A program made the translations under genes and the position numbers. Below are positions 49,662 to 60,107 of a stretch of DNA of 64,000 nt, piece by piece (position 1 is the stretch's first letter; every line of letters starts with the position of its first letter). The DNA comes from an uncultured Pelagibacteraceae bacterium (GTDB lineage: Bacteria > Pseudomonadota > Alphaproteobacteria > Pelagibacterales > Pelagibacteraceae). The stretch covers positions 1-64,000 of the forward strand of contig CACPPD010000003.1 in NCBI GenBank assembly GCA_902635865.1. The letters run 5' to 3'. Below the pieces are notes generated by a model, which was given only the letters and a program-made list of their open reading frames with translations, did no database searches and was not told the DNA's origin.

Positions 49662-50738
49662 ATGGTTCCCATAAAAGAAGCACTTACCTTTGATGATGTT
49701 GCATTAGTCCCAAAATATTCAGAAATATTACCTTCTGATGCTGACACTAGTGTATCTTTAACAAAACATTTGAAACTTGAAATTCCAATTTTATCATCTG
49801 CAATGGATACTGTTACAGAGAGCAGAATGGCAATAGCTATAGCTAAAGCTGGAGGTATTGGAGTAATTCACAGAAACCTTGATATAAAAAAACAATTATC
49901 AGAGATAAAAAAAGTAAAAAAACAAAAACTAATTGTTGGAGCAGCCGTAGGTGCAGCACCAAATGAGTTTATTAGAGCCAAAGAAATAATTAAAGAAGGT
50001 GTAGATTTAATCGTAGTAGACACAGCACACGGCCATACAAAGAAAGTTGCAGAAATAATCAAATATATAAAAAAAATAAAAAATAAAAAAATTGCTTTAT
50101 GTGCAGGAAATATCGCAACTCCAGAAGCCGCAAAATTCCTTATAAAATTAGGAGTAGATATAATTAAAATTGGTATAGGACCAGGTTCTATTTGCACAAC
50201 AAGATTAGTTGCTGGAATAGGAGTTCCTCAATTAAGCGCAATTTTAGCTGTAAGAAGTGGTTTAAAAAATAAAAATATTAAAATAATTTCAGATGGGGGA
50301 ATAAAATATTCTGGTGATTTAGCAAAAGCTTTTGCTGCAGGAGCTGATGCTGTAATGATTGGTTCGTTATTTGCGGGTACAAACGAAACCCCAGGTAAAT
50401 TAATCAAAAAAAATGGACAGCTTTTTAAAAGTTTTAGAGGCATGGGGTCTGTTGGAGCTATGAACAAAGGATCAGCTGATAGATACTTTCAAAAAAAACA
50501 AAAAGATTCCTCAAAATATGTGCCTGAGGGTGTTGAAGGTTTTGTAAAATATAAAGGAGATGTCGAGAGTATGATTTATAAATTAATTGGTGGATTAAAA
50601 TCTTCCATGGGTTATCTTGGATCAAAAACAATCATTAAATTAAGAAATAAAACACAATTTGTGAAAATTACAAAAGCTGGATTTTACGAAAGTATGGTTC
50701 ATAATGTAGATGTGGTAAAAAAAGATAGTAAATATTAA
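49662..50738 (+). CDS. guaB: IMP dehydrogenase lacking the CBS/Bateman module
   Basis: [24 protein letters not shown] catalytic loop, [10 protein letters not shown]; only 358 aa, runs from [21 protein letters not shown] directly into LIVGAAVG. Confidence 0.95.
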   Translation: MVPIKEALTFDDVALVPKYSEILPSDADTSVSLTKHLKLEIPILSSAMDTVTESRMAIAIAKAGGIGVIHRNLDIKKQLSEIKKVKKQKLIVGAAVGAAPNEFIRAKEIIKEGVDLIVVDTAHGHTKKVAEIIKYIKKIKNKKIALCAGNIATPEAAKFLIKLGVDIIKIGIGPGSICTTRLVAGIGVPQLSAILAVRSGLKNKNIKIISDGGIKYSGDLAKAFAAGADAVMIGSLFAGTNETPGKLIKKNGQLFKSFRGMGSVGAMNKGSADRYFQKKQKDSSKYVPEGVEGFVKYKGDVESMIYKLIGGLKSSMGYLGSKTIIKLRNKTQFVKITKAGFYESMVHNVDVVKKDSKY

Positions 50739-51178
50739 TGAGCAAATTTTTCAAGTTAATAGGATTAATACTTTTAACAGTTTCTTTTAACAGCATGTCT
50801 TTTAGTAAAGAAAATTTTTTTAATGAAGCTTTGGAATTGTTTAAAAAAGAAAAATATGAGGATGCACGTTTTTTATTTGAGAGAAATATAGTTTTTAATC
50901 CAAAAGACGCAAACTCATATTTATATTTGGCAAAAATTTACAACCAAGAAGAAAATCAAAGAAAAGAAGAATACAATTTGGAAACAACACTTTTAATTGA
51001 GCCTGATAACGAGGAAGCTTTATTAATGTTAATGGAAATTGCTTTAGAAAAATCTAATTATAAAAAAGTCAAAGATCTTTCAGATAAGTTTGTAAAAGTT
51101 TGTAAAAATTTATGTGATGAAAACAAAGATATTCAAGACTCATTAAAAAATATAGAACCTAAAAATAATGAGTCTTGA
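50738..51178 (+). CDS. TPR-repeat secreted/periplasmic protein
   Basis: Signal-like N-terminus, [39 protein letters not shown]. Confidence 0.7.
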   Translation: MSKFFKLIGLILLTVSFNSMSFSKENFFNEALELFKKEKYEDARFLFERNIVFNPKDANSYLYLAKIYNQEENQRKEEYNLETTLLIEPDNEEALLMLMEIALEKSNYKKVKDLSDKFVKVCKNLCDENKDIQDSLKNIEPKNNES

Positions 51179-52730
51179 TCAAAATCTTAACAAAATCTTA
51201 ATAATAGATTTTGGTTCTCAATTTACTCAATTAATTGCAAGAAGAGTAAGAGAATTAGGTGTATTTTCTGAAATAGTTAGTCACAAAAAAATAAAACTAA
51301 AAGACATAAATCACAGTATTAAAGGAATAGTATTATCTGGTGGTCCATTAAATGTTTATCAAATAAATAAATATTCATTCGATAAAAAAATTTTACAATT
51401 TGATGTACCAGTTCTTGGAATATGTTTTGGGCATCAAATTTTATCAAAACTTAACGGTGGAAGGGTAAAACAATCAAAACATAGAGAATTTGGTTTAGCA
51501 AATGTTTATAAAAAGAATTACAGTCTTTTAACAACTAATTTTTTTGGAAACAAAAAATCCAAACAAGTTTGGATGAGTCATGCCGACCAAGTTTCAAAAC
51601 TTCCTAAGAATTTTAAAGTTGTAGCATCAAGTACTAACTCAAAATTTGCGATTGTTGAAAATAAAATAAAAAAATATTATGGGGTACAATTTCATCCCGA
51701 AGTAACTCATACAGAGAATGGAAAGAAATTAATAAGTAATTTCATTTTTTTAATTTGTAAAATTAAAAAAAATTGGTCATCTAGAGATCAAAAAAATCAG
51801 CTTATCAAAGATGTAAGAAAACAAGTTGGAAATAATAAAGTTATTTGCGCTTTATCAGGAGGTGTAGATAGTAGTGTAGTTGCTCAATTACTGAATAAAG
51901 CTATTGGGGAAAAACTTTATTGTATTTTTGTAAACACTGGCCTTTTAAGAAAAAATGAGGAAACACAAGTAGTTCAAACTTTTAAGAAGCGTTTAAAAAT
52001 GAATTTGACTTATGTAAATGCTGAAAAAGAATTTTTAAAAAAATTAAGAAATGTTTCTGATCCAGAGAAAAAAAGAAAAATAATCGGTAATTTATTTATC
52101 AAAATATTTGAGCGGTATGCTAAGAAAATCAAAAATGTTAAATTTTTAGCTCAAGGAACTCTCTATCCAGATTTAATTGAAAGTAAATCAGTTACTGGGA
52201 GTCAAACTTCTAAAATTAAATCACATCATAATGTAGGTGGCCTCCCAAAAAAAATGAATTTAAAATTAGTAGAACCACTAAAATTCTTATTTAAGGATGA
52301 GGTAAGAAAATTAGGATTAGAGTTAAATTTAAGTAAAGAAATTATTTCAAGACATCCTTTTCCTGGACCAGGCTTAGCTATAAGAATGCCAGGCATAATA
52401 ACGTATGAAAAAATTAAAATTTTAAAAGAAGCTGATTATTATTTTATTCAAGCCTTAAAAGATCATGGTCTTTATAATAAGATTTGGCAAGCTTATGCAG
52501 CGTTGCTGCCCGTTAAAACTGTTGGGGTAATGGGAGATAATCGTACTTATGAATATTTATGTTTATTGAGAGCGATTACATCAGAAGATGGAATGACAGC
52601 AGATTACTATGAATTTAAAAAATCATTTATGCAAAATATATCAAATAAAATAGTTAATAGTATAAGAGGTATAAATAGAGTAGTATATGACGTTACTTCT
52701 AAACCACCCAGCACTATTGAATTAGAGTAG
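51168..52730 (+). CDS. guaA: GMP synthase (glutamine-hydrolysing)
   Basis: [42 protein letters not shown]. Confidence 0.98.
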   Translation: MSLDQNLNKILIIDFGSQFTQLIARRVRELGVFSEIVSHKKIKLKDINHSIKGIVLSGGPLNVYQINKYSFDKKILQFDVPVLGICFGHQILSKLNGGRVKQSKHREFGLANVYKKNYSLLTTNFFGNKKSKQVWMSHADQVSKLPKNFKVVASSTNSKFAIVENKIKKYYGVQFHPEVTHTENGKKLISNFIFLICKIKKNWSSRDQKNQLIKDVRKQVGNNKVICALSGGVDSSVVAQLLNKAIGEKLYCIFVNTGLLRKNEETQVVQTFKKRLKMNLTYVNAEKEFLKKLRNVSDPEKKRKIIGNLFIKIFERYAKKIKNVKFLAQGTLYPDLIESKSVTGSQTSKIKSHHNVGGLPKKMNLKLVEPLKFLFKDEVRKLGLELNLSKEIISRHPFPGPGLAIRMPGIITYEKIKILKEADYYFIQALKDHGLYNKIWQAYAALLPVKTVGVMGDNRTYEYLCLLRAITSEDGMTADYYEFKKSFMQNISNKIVNSIRGINRVVYDVTSKPPSTIELE

Positions 52731-52752
52731 TTTTTAATTATAAGTTAATATT

Positions 52753-53172
52753 ATGAAATATTTGCACACTATGATTAGAATTAAAGACGTTGATGAATCA
52801 ATGAGATTTTACTGTGATGGCCTTGGCTTGAAACAAACAAGAAGAATGGAAAATGAAAAAGGAAGATTTACATTAATTTTTCTTGCAGCACCAAATGATG
52901 AAAAAGCAGAAATAGAATTAACCTATAATTGGGATGGTGATGAGCTTGGAGAAGGTTCAAGAAATTTTGGCCATCTTGCATATAGAGTAGATAATATTTA
53001 TGAAACCTGCCAAAGATTAATGGATATGGGCTATACTATTAATAGACCACCAAGAGATGGTCATATGGCTTTTGTTAGATCACCCGATAAAATCTCAATA
53101 GAAATACTTCAAGAGGGAAACCTGGAACCTAAAGAACCTTGGATTTCAATGGAAAATACTGGCTCTTGGTAG
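52753..53172 (+). CDS. gloA: Lactoylglutathione lyase
   Basis: HTMIRIKDVDESMRFYCDGLGLKQTRR, NFGHLAYRVDNIYE. Confidence 0.93.
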   Translation: MKYLHTMIRIKDVDESMRFYCDGLGLKQTRRMENEKGRFTLIFLAAPNDEKAEIELTYNWDGDELGEGSRNFGHLAYRVDNIYETCQRLMDMGYTINRPPRDGHMAFVRSPDKISIEILQEGNLEPKEPWISMENTGSW

Positions 53173-53176
53173 GTTG

Positions 53177-53950
53177 ATGAAAAAAAAGATTTTAGATTTA
53201 ATTAAAAAAAAAAGTAAACAAAAAATTGTAAGTTTAACTGCTTACTCAAAAAACATAGCATCAATTTTAGATAATCATTGTGATATTATACTCGTCGGAG
53301 ATTCTCTTGGTTCGGTTTTATACAATTATAAATCTACAAGAGAAGTAACTTTGAGTACTATGATTGAACATTCTAAAAGTGTCAGGTTGGGTATAAAAAA
53401 AAGTTTAATGATAGTTGATATGCCATATAATACGTATCGGACTCCCAAAGAAGCTTTGAAAAATGCAAAACAGATAATGAAAAAAACCAAATGTGATGGA
53501 GTAAAATTAGAAGGTGGAAAAAAAATTTATGAAACAGTCAAAACTTTAGTTAAAAACAGAATTCCAGTTATGGGTCATTTAGGTTTGCTTCCTCAGTCAG
53601 ATAAAACTTTTAAATTTAAGGGAAAAAAAAAATTAGAAAGAGACAATATTATTAGGGACTCGCAAATATTACAAAAAGCCGGAGTGTTTTCAATTGTTTT
53701 AGAATGTGTTGAAACTTCTTTGGCAAAGTTTGTTACTCAAAATTTAAATATACTTACTATTGGTATTGGAGCATCAAAATATTGTGACGGTCAAATATTA
53801 GTTTTTGATGATTTAATTGGTTTAAATCCAATGAATTATAGGTTTGTAAAAAAATATGCCAATATTAGAAACGATATTACTAAAGCTGTTTCAAATTACT
53901 CAAAAGAAGTTAGAAAAATTAAATTTCCTAACAAAAAAAATTCTTATTAA
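53177..53950 (+). CDS. panB: 3-methyl-2-oxobutanoate hydroxymethyltransferase
   Basis: LTAYSKNIASILD, DIILVGDSLGSVLYNY, GHLGLLPQS. Confidence 0.93.
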   Translation: MKKKILDLIKKKSKQKIVSLTAYSKNIASILDNHCDIILVGDSLGSVLYNYKSTREVTLSTMIEHSKSVRLGIKKSLMIVDMPYNTYRTPKEALKNAKQIMKKTKCDGVKLEGGKKIYETVKTLVKNRIPVMGHLGLLPQSDKTFKFKGKKKLERDNIIRDSQILQKAGVFSIVLECVETSLAKFVTQNLNILTIGIGASKYCDGQILVFDDLIGLNPMNYRFVKKYANIRNDITKAVSNYSKEVRKIKFPNKKNSY

Positions 53951-54562
53951 TCAAAAGTATTTTTTAAATTCTTCATTAATATTTAATATTTCAAGATCCA
54001 CTAATCCACCAATCACCAGTTGAAGACCTACAATTAAAATAAATATCAAACCAACATATGCTATCCAAATATGTCTTTGTATATAGTTAGCCATATATGT
54101 TGCCAAAGCACCAGTTAAAACGACTGATAACATGAGTCCAAATATCATAAATCCAAAATATCCTTTTGCAGCTGCGACTACACCAATCACATTGTCAAAA
54201 CTAATCATGATATCTGCAAACAAAACTTTTCCAATACTACTAATGAATGAAGGTTCCTTCCCTTTTTTTGTAGCAGGTTTTACTTTTTTAATGTCTAATA
54301 AATCTTTCCTTAAATCATTTACAATCCAAATTAACAACAAGCCACCCAAAATCTTTATAAAATAAAATTCAAATAAAAAAGTTGCAAATATTGCAAAAAA
54401 TATTTTAAAAACAAATGCTCCAATCACACCCCAAAGAATTATTTGTTTCCTGTTTTTTTGAACAAAATTTGAAGCAATAGATCCAACAATTACAGCATTA
54501 TCTGCTGTTAATATAATTGTGATAAAAATTATATTGGTTAAAATTATGAGTTCTTCAATCAA
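53951..54562 (-). CDS. TerC/YjbE-family integral membrane protein
   Basis: TADNAVIVGSIAS and IMISFDNVIGVVAAAKG Asp-containing TM motifs. Confidence 0.85.
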   Translation of the reverse strand: MIEELIILTNIIFITIILTADNAVIVGSIASNFVQKNRKQIILWGVIGAFVFKIFFAIFATFLFEFYFIKILGGLLLIWIVNDLRKDLLDIKKVKPATKKGKEPSFISSIGKVLFADIMISFDNVIGVVAAAKGYFGFMIFGLMLSVVLTGALATYMANYIQRHIWIAYVGLIFILIVGLQLVIGGLVDLEILNINEEFKKYF

Positions 54563-54661
54563 GATCAGTTAATATTATTTCAATTTATGAATTTTTCAAT
54601 AAATACTATTTTTAAGCTGGCGAATTTATCACCAGCTTATTTTATATTTTAAGTATATAAA

Positions 54662-55147
54662 TTAATATTTAGATTTTTTAGTACCTTCAATAACTTCTTT
54701 TAATTGGTTATATTCTTTACAATTACAGTTTTCTAATATTTTTAATCTTTCTTTTGCTAAGTTTAATCTATTTGTTGCAACATACAGTTCACCCAAATAT
54801 TCGTTTATACCAATATGATAAGGTTCAATTTCTAAACCTTGTAGATAATATTTCTCACCGTTCTCATAATCACCAAGTTTTCGTGTAGTGAAACCTAAAT
54901 AATTTAAAGTATCAGCTTTGTTAGGTTTTTCTGAGTTTGATTTTAGAAGTAGTTTTTGAGCTTTAGCATATCTTTTTTTTGCTTTTTCAAGTTTACCCTT
55001 TGACTCATATTTTTTTGCAAATTTAATAGACTCTACTGCTTTATCATAATTGGTTTTAACTTTTGATGAAGTAGTATCTGATCCTGCAGAAAATGAATTT
55101 GTTGTAAATAATATTAAAATCAAAATTGCGAAAACGTTTTTAATCAT
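54662..55147 (-). CDS. Secreted TPR protein
   Basis: Signal peptide, TPR pattern ADTLNYLGFTTRKLGDYENGEKYYLQGLEIEPYH. Confidence 0.75.
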   Translation of the reverse strand: MIKNVFAILILILFTTNSFSAGSDTTSSKVKTNYDKAVESIKFAKKYESKGKLEKAKKRYAKAQKLLLKSNSEKPNKADTLNYLGFTTRKLGDYENGEKYYLQGLEIEPYHIGINEYLGELYVATNRLNLAKERLKILENCNCKEYNQLKEVIEGTKKSKY

Positions 55148-55919
55148 TTATAAATTTCTCCATTTTATTTAAAGGTTTCAATTGTAATCCATTTTCTATC
55201 AGTTTATCTCTTATTGATTTTGCTGTAGATAACGAACTTTCGTTATCTCCATGTATGCACACTGAATCAATTTCACAAGGTATCTGCTTTCCACTGTGAC
55301 AATTAAGTGACTGATTTTTAACCATATTTAATACGTGTTTTTTAGCTTCTTCTGGGTCAGTAATAAGAGCGTGTGATTTCTTTCTAGAGACTAAATTGCC
55401 ATCATCCTCGTAATTTCTATCTGCAAAGATTTCACAAGCTATACGCATGTTTAGTTTTTTGGCTGCTTCTTCCATTTTAGATCCTGTAGGAACCAGATAA
55501 ATTAAGTCTTTACTAATCTCGTTTATAGTTTTTGCTAAAGTAGTAGCTAAATCTATATCCTCACAAGCCATATTATTTAAAGCACCATGTGGTTTTATGT
55601 GAGTAACATTCTCTCCATGATCTTGAGCAATTTTTTGAAGAATGTCATATTGGTCAATAATTAATTGCCTTACCTCATTAGGTGGAAGATTCATCCTTTG
55701 CCTTCCAAAATTTTCAGGATCATTAAATGACGGATGCGCTCCAATACTAACACCATTTTTTTTTGAAATATGAACCACTTGATTCATAGATTCGTTATCG
55801 CCAGCATGATAGCCGCATGCAACATTAGCAGAATTAACTATTTCGAGTAAATCTGGATCATTCTTATTTGAATGATGTTTTGATTTTTCCCCTAAATCAC
55901 AATTTATATTAATTTCCAT
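55140..55919 (-). CDS. pxpA: 5-oxoprolinase subunit PxpA (LamB/YcsF)
   Basis: MEININCDLGEKSKH, NVACGYHAGD, THIKPHGALNNMA; ATG at 55919 preferred over 55943. Confidence 0.93.
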   Translation of the reverse strand: MEININCDLGEKSKHHSNKNDPDLLEIVNSANVACGYHAGDNESMNQVVHISKKNGVSIGAHPSFNDPENFGRQRMNLPPNEVRQLIIDQYDILQKIAQDHGENVTHIKPHGALNNMACEDIDLATTLAKTINEISKDLIYLVPTGSKMEEAAKKLNMRIACEIFADRNYEDDGNLVSRKKSHALITDPEEAKKHVLNMVKNQSLNCHSGKQIPCEIDSVCIHGDNESSLSTAKSIRDKLIENGLQLKPLNKMEKFIND

Positions 55920-55946
55920 AGTCAATAATGTTGAGTATAACATGGC

Positions 55947-56621
55947 ATGATAAAAAATATATCAAATCTTGGTGACGCAGCTGTATACTGTGATTTTGGC
56001 AATGAAGTAAATAAATCAATTAATTCACAAGTAATAAAATATTTTAAAACAATTAAAGAAAAAAAATTTGAAGGGATAAATAATTTAACACCTTCATATA
56101 ATAAATTAATAATTTCTTATGACCTAAAAAAAACAACATTTAAAGAAGTTAAAAATTATGTTGAAAATATTGATACCAAGGAAACGCAAGATATAAATTC
56201 TAAAAAATTTGAAATACCAGTCTGTTGTCATGAAAATTTCTCTATGGATATAAAAAGACTGGAAGGAATATTAAAATTAAGTAGAGAAAAAATTTTAGAG
56301 AATTTTTTAAATAAGGAATATTTTTGTTACATGACAGGCTTTATCGCTGGCATGCCTTTTCTTGGAGATTTAGATGTGAATATGCGAGCTCAACGTTTAG
56401 AAACCCCAAGAGTAAAAGTTCCTAAAGGATCTGTTGCATTGACTGAGCAATTTGCAAATATTTATACGTTTGAAAGTCCAGGTGGATGGAATATTTTAGG
56501 AAATACCCCTTTGAATGTATTTGATAGTTCAAAAGAAGATAAACCAAATCTAATTAACCCAGGAGATACAGTAATTTTCAAGGAAATCACTTTAGATCAG
56601 TACAAAAATTATAATGAGTAA
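55947..56621 (+). CDS. pxpB: 5-oxoprolinase subunit PxpB
   Basis: GFIAGMPFLGDL, RLETPRVKVPKGSVA, SPGGWNILGNTPL. Confidence 0.93.
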   Translation: MIKNISNLGDAAVYCDFGNEVNKSINSQVIKYFKTIKEKKFEGINNLTPSYNKLIISYDLKKTTFKEVKNYVENIDTKETQDINSKKFEIPVCCHENFSMDIKRLEGILKLSREKILENFLNKEYFCYMTGFIAGMPFLGDLDVNMRAQRLETPRVKVPKGSVALTEQFANIYTFESPGGWNILGNTPLNVFDSSKEDKPNLINPGDTVIFKEITLDQYKNYNE

Positions 56622-57558
56622 TAATTATTTAGATATAATCAGACCTGGAATTAATACTACCTTTCAAGATAAAGGCAGGGATCATCTTTATCATATTGGT
56701 ATCCCGTTCAGTGGTGCTATGGATAACAGAAATTATCTTATAGCTAACAAACTTGTTAACAATAACTTAGACTCAGCAGTTATAGAGTTTGCGTATCAAG
56801 GTCCTTGTATAAAGTATTCAGGAGAAAGAATTAATTTTGCTGTTACTGGAGATGTAGTTTTTTCAATAAAAAAACAAGATGCTGAAATAGAGGGTAATTG
56901 CTATCAAAGCTATCAAGTTGAAGATGGAGATGAGATAAATATCGTTTCTACAAACAAATCAGTTTATGGATATTTAGCATTTGGTGGAGAACTCGATTTA
57001 AAATTTCAATGGAATAGTTGTTCTATAAATACAAAAGCAAATATTGGATCTAATGCTGGAAAAAAATTAGATGTAGGGCAAAAAGTTAATTTGAAAAAAA
57101 TAAATTCAAATAAGGATATTAAAAAAACTAATTATATTAATAGTAAAATAGAAAACATAAGGGTGATTAAAGGAACTAATTTTGATTACTTTTCTGAAGA
57201 AGGTAAAAAAATATTTTATGAAAAAGAATTCACAGTGTCGAAACTTTCAGACAGAATGGGTATGAGACTGGAGGGACCTAAAATTGACAATATTGTGAAT
57301 ACTAACATAAAATCAGAAGGTTTGATTAAAGGTGTAATCCAAGTACCTGCAGACGGAAATCCAATTATAATGCTTTCAGATCATGGTACTATTGGTGGTT
57401 ATCCAAAAATTGGAGTTGTGGCTAGTGTTGATTATGACCGATTAGTACAGATGTCTCCTGGTTCAAAAATAAAGTTTAAAGAGATTAATTTATCTGATGC
57501 GGAGACTTTATTTAAGTTATATGAAATGGAAACTCAAAATTTACTATCACAAATTTAA
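56614..57558 (+). CDS. pxpC: 5-oxoprolinase subunit PxpC
   Basis: RPGINTTFQDKGR, GIPFSGAMDNRNYLIAN, SDHGTIGGYPKIG. Confidence 0.93.
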   Translation: MSNNYLDIIRPGINTTFQDKGRDHLYHIGIPFSGAMDNRNYLIANKLVNNNLDSAVIEFAYQGPCIKYSGERINFAVTGDVVFSIKKQDAEIEGNCYQSYQVEDGDEINIVSTNKSVYGYLAFGGELDLKFQWNSCSINTKANIGSNAGKKLDVGQKVNLKKINSNKDIKKTNYINSKIENIRVIKGTNFDYFSEEGKKIFYEKEFTVSKLSDRMGMRLEGPKIDNIVNTNIKSEGLIKGVIQVPADGNPIIMLSDHGTIGGYPKIGVVASVDYDRLVQMSPGSKIKFKEINLSDAETLFKLYEMETQNLLSQI

Positions 57559-58430
57559 TGGATTTTTTATCAAAGATACCAGGTCCTTTTTTAGTTTTTT
57601 TAGGTGCTTGTGCATTAAGTTTTGGAGGTTTAATTATTAAGTCTTTTGATGGATCTACACTTTGGCAAATATTATTTTGGAGATCGCTTTTCTTTATCGG
57701 AGTAATTACAATTTTTTTAATCGTTACTTACAAAGAAAAAATTTTCAGTGCTTTTTATAAATCTGGAATTCCAGGTTTATTTGGAGGTATAATTTTATCC
57801 ATCGGATTTGCTAGCTATGTGTTTGCTATGTACGAAACAACAGTAGCTAATGCAAATTTTATAATACAAACTCAAGCTTTGTTTTTAGCAATTTTTGGTT
57901 ATGTATTTTTAAAAGAAAAAATTTCAAAAATTACATTAACTTGTATTATTACAGCAGTCGTTGGTATTATTTTAATGTTAGGAAGTTCACTAACACCAGG
58001 TCAAATGACCGGAAACTTAGTTGCATTCATCATGCCAATATCATTTGCGATCTTAATTTTAATTGTTAGAAAATATCCAAAAGTTGACATGATACCTTTA
58101 CAACTCGTTGCTGGAATTTTTGCAACATTGGTAGGTTTGTTTATGTCACCAAGTATTATTGTTTCAACAAATGATATTTTTTTAGGTTTTATTGCAGGAT
58201 TTTTTCAAGTTGGACTTGGTTTTATACTTATAACTATTGGAGCAAGATCAACTCCCTCAGCATTTGTTGGAATAATTATGTTAACTGAAGCTGTTTTAGG
58301 ACCTTTATGGGCATGGATGTTTGCAAACGAAAACCCGCCGCTAACAGTGCTTTTTGGTGGAGCGGTAGTTATAACAGCAGTAGTTATACAGTTTTTGTCT
58401 CCATTACTTGTCAAAAAGGTAGCTAAATAA
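57558..58430 (+). CDS. DMT/EamA-family transporter
   Basis: About ten TM helices, two EamA repeats; overlaps the pxpC stop. Confidence 0.88.
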   Translation: MDFLSKIPGPFLVFLGACALSFGGLIIKSFDGSTLWQILFWRSLFFIGVITIFLIVTYKEKIFSAFYKSGIPGLFGGIILSIGFASYVFAMYETTVANANFIIQTQALFLAIFGYVFLKEKISKITLTCIITAVVGIILMLGSSLTPGQMTGNLVAFIMPISFAILILIVRKYPKVDMIPLQLVAGIFATLVGLFMSPSIIVSTNDIFLGFIAGFFQVGLGFILITIGARSTPSAFVGIIMLTEAVLGPLWAWMFANENPPLTVLFGGAVVITAVVIQFLSPLLVKKVAK

Positions 58431-58466
58431 ATTTCACATAAACATTTTAAATGTGCTATAAATTTA

Positions 58467-58624
58467 TATACGGGAGAGACTACTTTTGTAGCGCCGAAGG
58501 AGCAACCACCCCGGAAACTCTCAGGCAAAAGGACCGTACATATTAACTCTGGAAAGAGAATTATTCTCGCCGAAGGAGCAAATCTCTCAGGCACCAAGAC
58601 AGAGGGGGAACAGAAGAGTTAATA
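58467..58624 (+). ncRNA. Tandem glycine riboswitch upstream of gcvT
   Basis: Two aptamer signatures: gcGCCGAAGGAGCAAcc...CTCTCAGGCAAAAGGACCG and tcGCCGAAGGAGCAAat...CTCTCAGGCACCAAGACAGAGGGGGAA. Confidence 0.97.
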
Positions 58625-59727
58625 TGGAAATAAAAAAAACATCGCTAAATAAACTTCATCAAAGTAACAACGCTAAGTTTGTTGAATTCGCTGGTTATGA
58701 AATGCCTATTCAGTATAGCAAAGGTATTATTGAAGAACATAAATTCACAAGATCGAATTCTGGAATATTTGATGTATCTCATATGGGTCAATTATTTATA
58801 TATGGTGATGAAAGTTTAACAGAAGAATTAGAAAAAATTTTTCCATTAGATTTAAAAAATTTAAAAGAAAACTGCTCTAAGTATAGTTTTTTAATGAATG
58901 AAGATGCTGGAATTTATGATGATTTAATTATTACTAAAATAGAAGATGGGTATTTAATTATTCTAAATGCTGCATGCAAAGATAAAGATTTTGAAATTTT
59001 ATCTAATTTACTTGGTTCGAAATTTAAAATGAATTTAGACAACAATAGATCTTTGATAGCAATTCAAGGACCTAAATCTGTTGAAATTTTAAACTCAATT
59101 GTAAATGGGGTTGATCAACTAAATTTTATGACAGGAAATTGGTTTGATTCTAATAATCAAAAATTATTTGTCACAAGATCAGGTTATACAGGGGAAGATG
59201 GATTTGAAATTTCAATTTCTAACGATAAAGCTGAAAAATTAGTTGAAAATTTAATAGAAAAGGGAGCACAACTTATAGGACTTGGGGCAAGAGATACCTT
59301 GAGATTAGAAGCTGGATTATGTTTATATGGTCACGAATTAGATATTAATAAAACACCAGTTGAGGCAAACCTTAGATGGGCAATCTCAAAATCTAGATTA
59401 TCAAATGGGGGTTTTATTGGGTCGAAAAAAATTATGAATCAAATGCAAGATGGAGCAAGGCAAATAAGAGTAGGGATTAAGCCTGAAGGTAGAGTGATTG
59501 CAAGAGAAAAAACTAAAATATTTGATGATACAGATAAACAAATTGGCGAGATAACTAGTGGAACGTTTGGACCAAGTGTAAATGGTCCTATAGCGATGGG
59601 TTATGTTGATAAAGAGTTTTCAAAGGTTGATACTAAAATTTTGCTTGAGGTAAGAGGGAAAAAACATCCAGCAAATGTTTGCGCATTACCATTTTATAAG
59701 AAAAATTATGTGAAAGGAGTAAATTAA
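58624..59727 (+). CDS. gcvT: Glycine cleavage system T protein
   Basis: [35 protein letters not shown]. Confidence 0.97.
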   Translation: MEIKKTSLNKLHQSNNAKFVEFAGYEMPIQYSKGIIEEHKFTRSNSGIFDVSHMGQLFIYGDESLTEELEKIFPLDLKNLKENCSKYSFLMNEDAGIYDDLIITKIEDGYLIILNAACKDKDFEILSNLLGSKFKMNLDNNRSLIAIQGPKSVEILNSIVNGVDQLNFMTGNWFDSNNQKLFVTRSGYTGEDGFEISISNDKAEKLVENLIEKGAQLIGLGARDTLRLEAGLCLYGHELDINKTPVEANLRWAISKSRLSNGGFIGSKKIMNQMQDGARQIRVGIKPEGRVIAREKTKIFDDTDKQIGEITSGTFGPSVNGPIAMGYVDKEFSKVDTKILLEVRGKKHPANVCALPFYKKNYVKGVN

Positions 59728-60107
59728 TGAGTGAAGTAAAATTTTCTAAAGAGCATGAGTGGATTACTTTGGAGGGAGATGTAGCCACAATAGGAATTAC
59801 AAAACATGCAACAGAAATGCTTGGAGACATAGTTTTTGCAGAACTTCCTGAAAAAGGATCCAATGTTGAAAAAGATGGAACTGCAGGAGTAGTAGAATCT
59901 ACAAAAGCAGCTAGTGATGTTTATACTCCAGTTAGTGGTGAAGTGGTAGATACTAACCAGTCTATAGTAGATGATCCTGCCAAAATTAATGAAGACCCTG
60001 AAGGTGGTGCATGGTTTTTTAAATTGAAAATTAAAGACTCATCTGAGTTAGATACGTTAATGAATAAAGAAGAATACGATAAATTTGCAAAGGAGACATC
60101 AAACTAA
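59727..60107 (+). CDS. gcvH: Glycine cleavage system H protein
   Basis: [34 protein letters not shown] lipoyl-Lys motif. Confidence 0.97.
   Translation: MSEVKFSKEHEWITLEGDVATIGITKHATEMLGDIVFAELPEKGSNVEKDGTAGVVESTKAASDVYTPVSGEVVDTNQSIVDDPAKINEDPEGGAWFFKLKIKDSSELDTLMNKEEYDKFAKETSN

Noticed and set aside
54613-54639. Hairpin taagctgg...ccagctta as a rho-independent terminator
   Set aside because: Stem is reasonable, but the loop is long and there is no strong U tract on the strand that needs it
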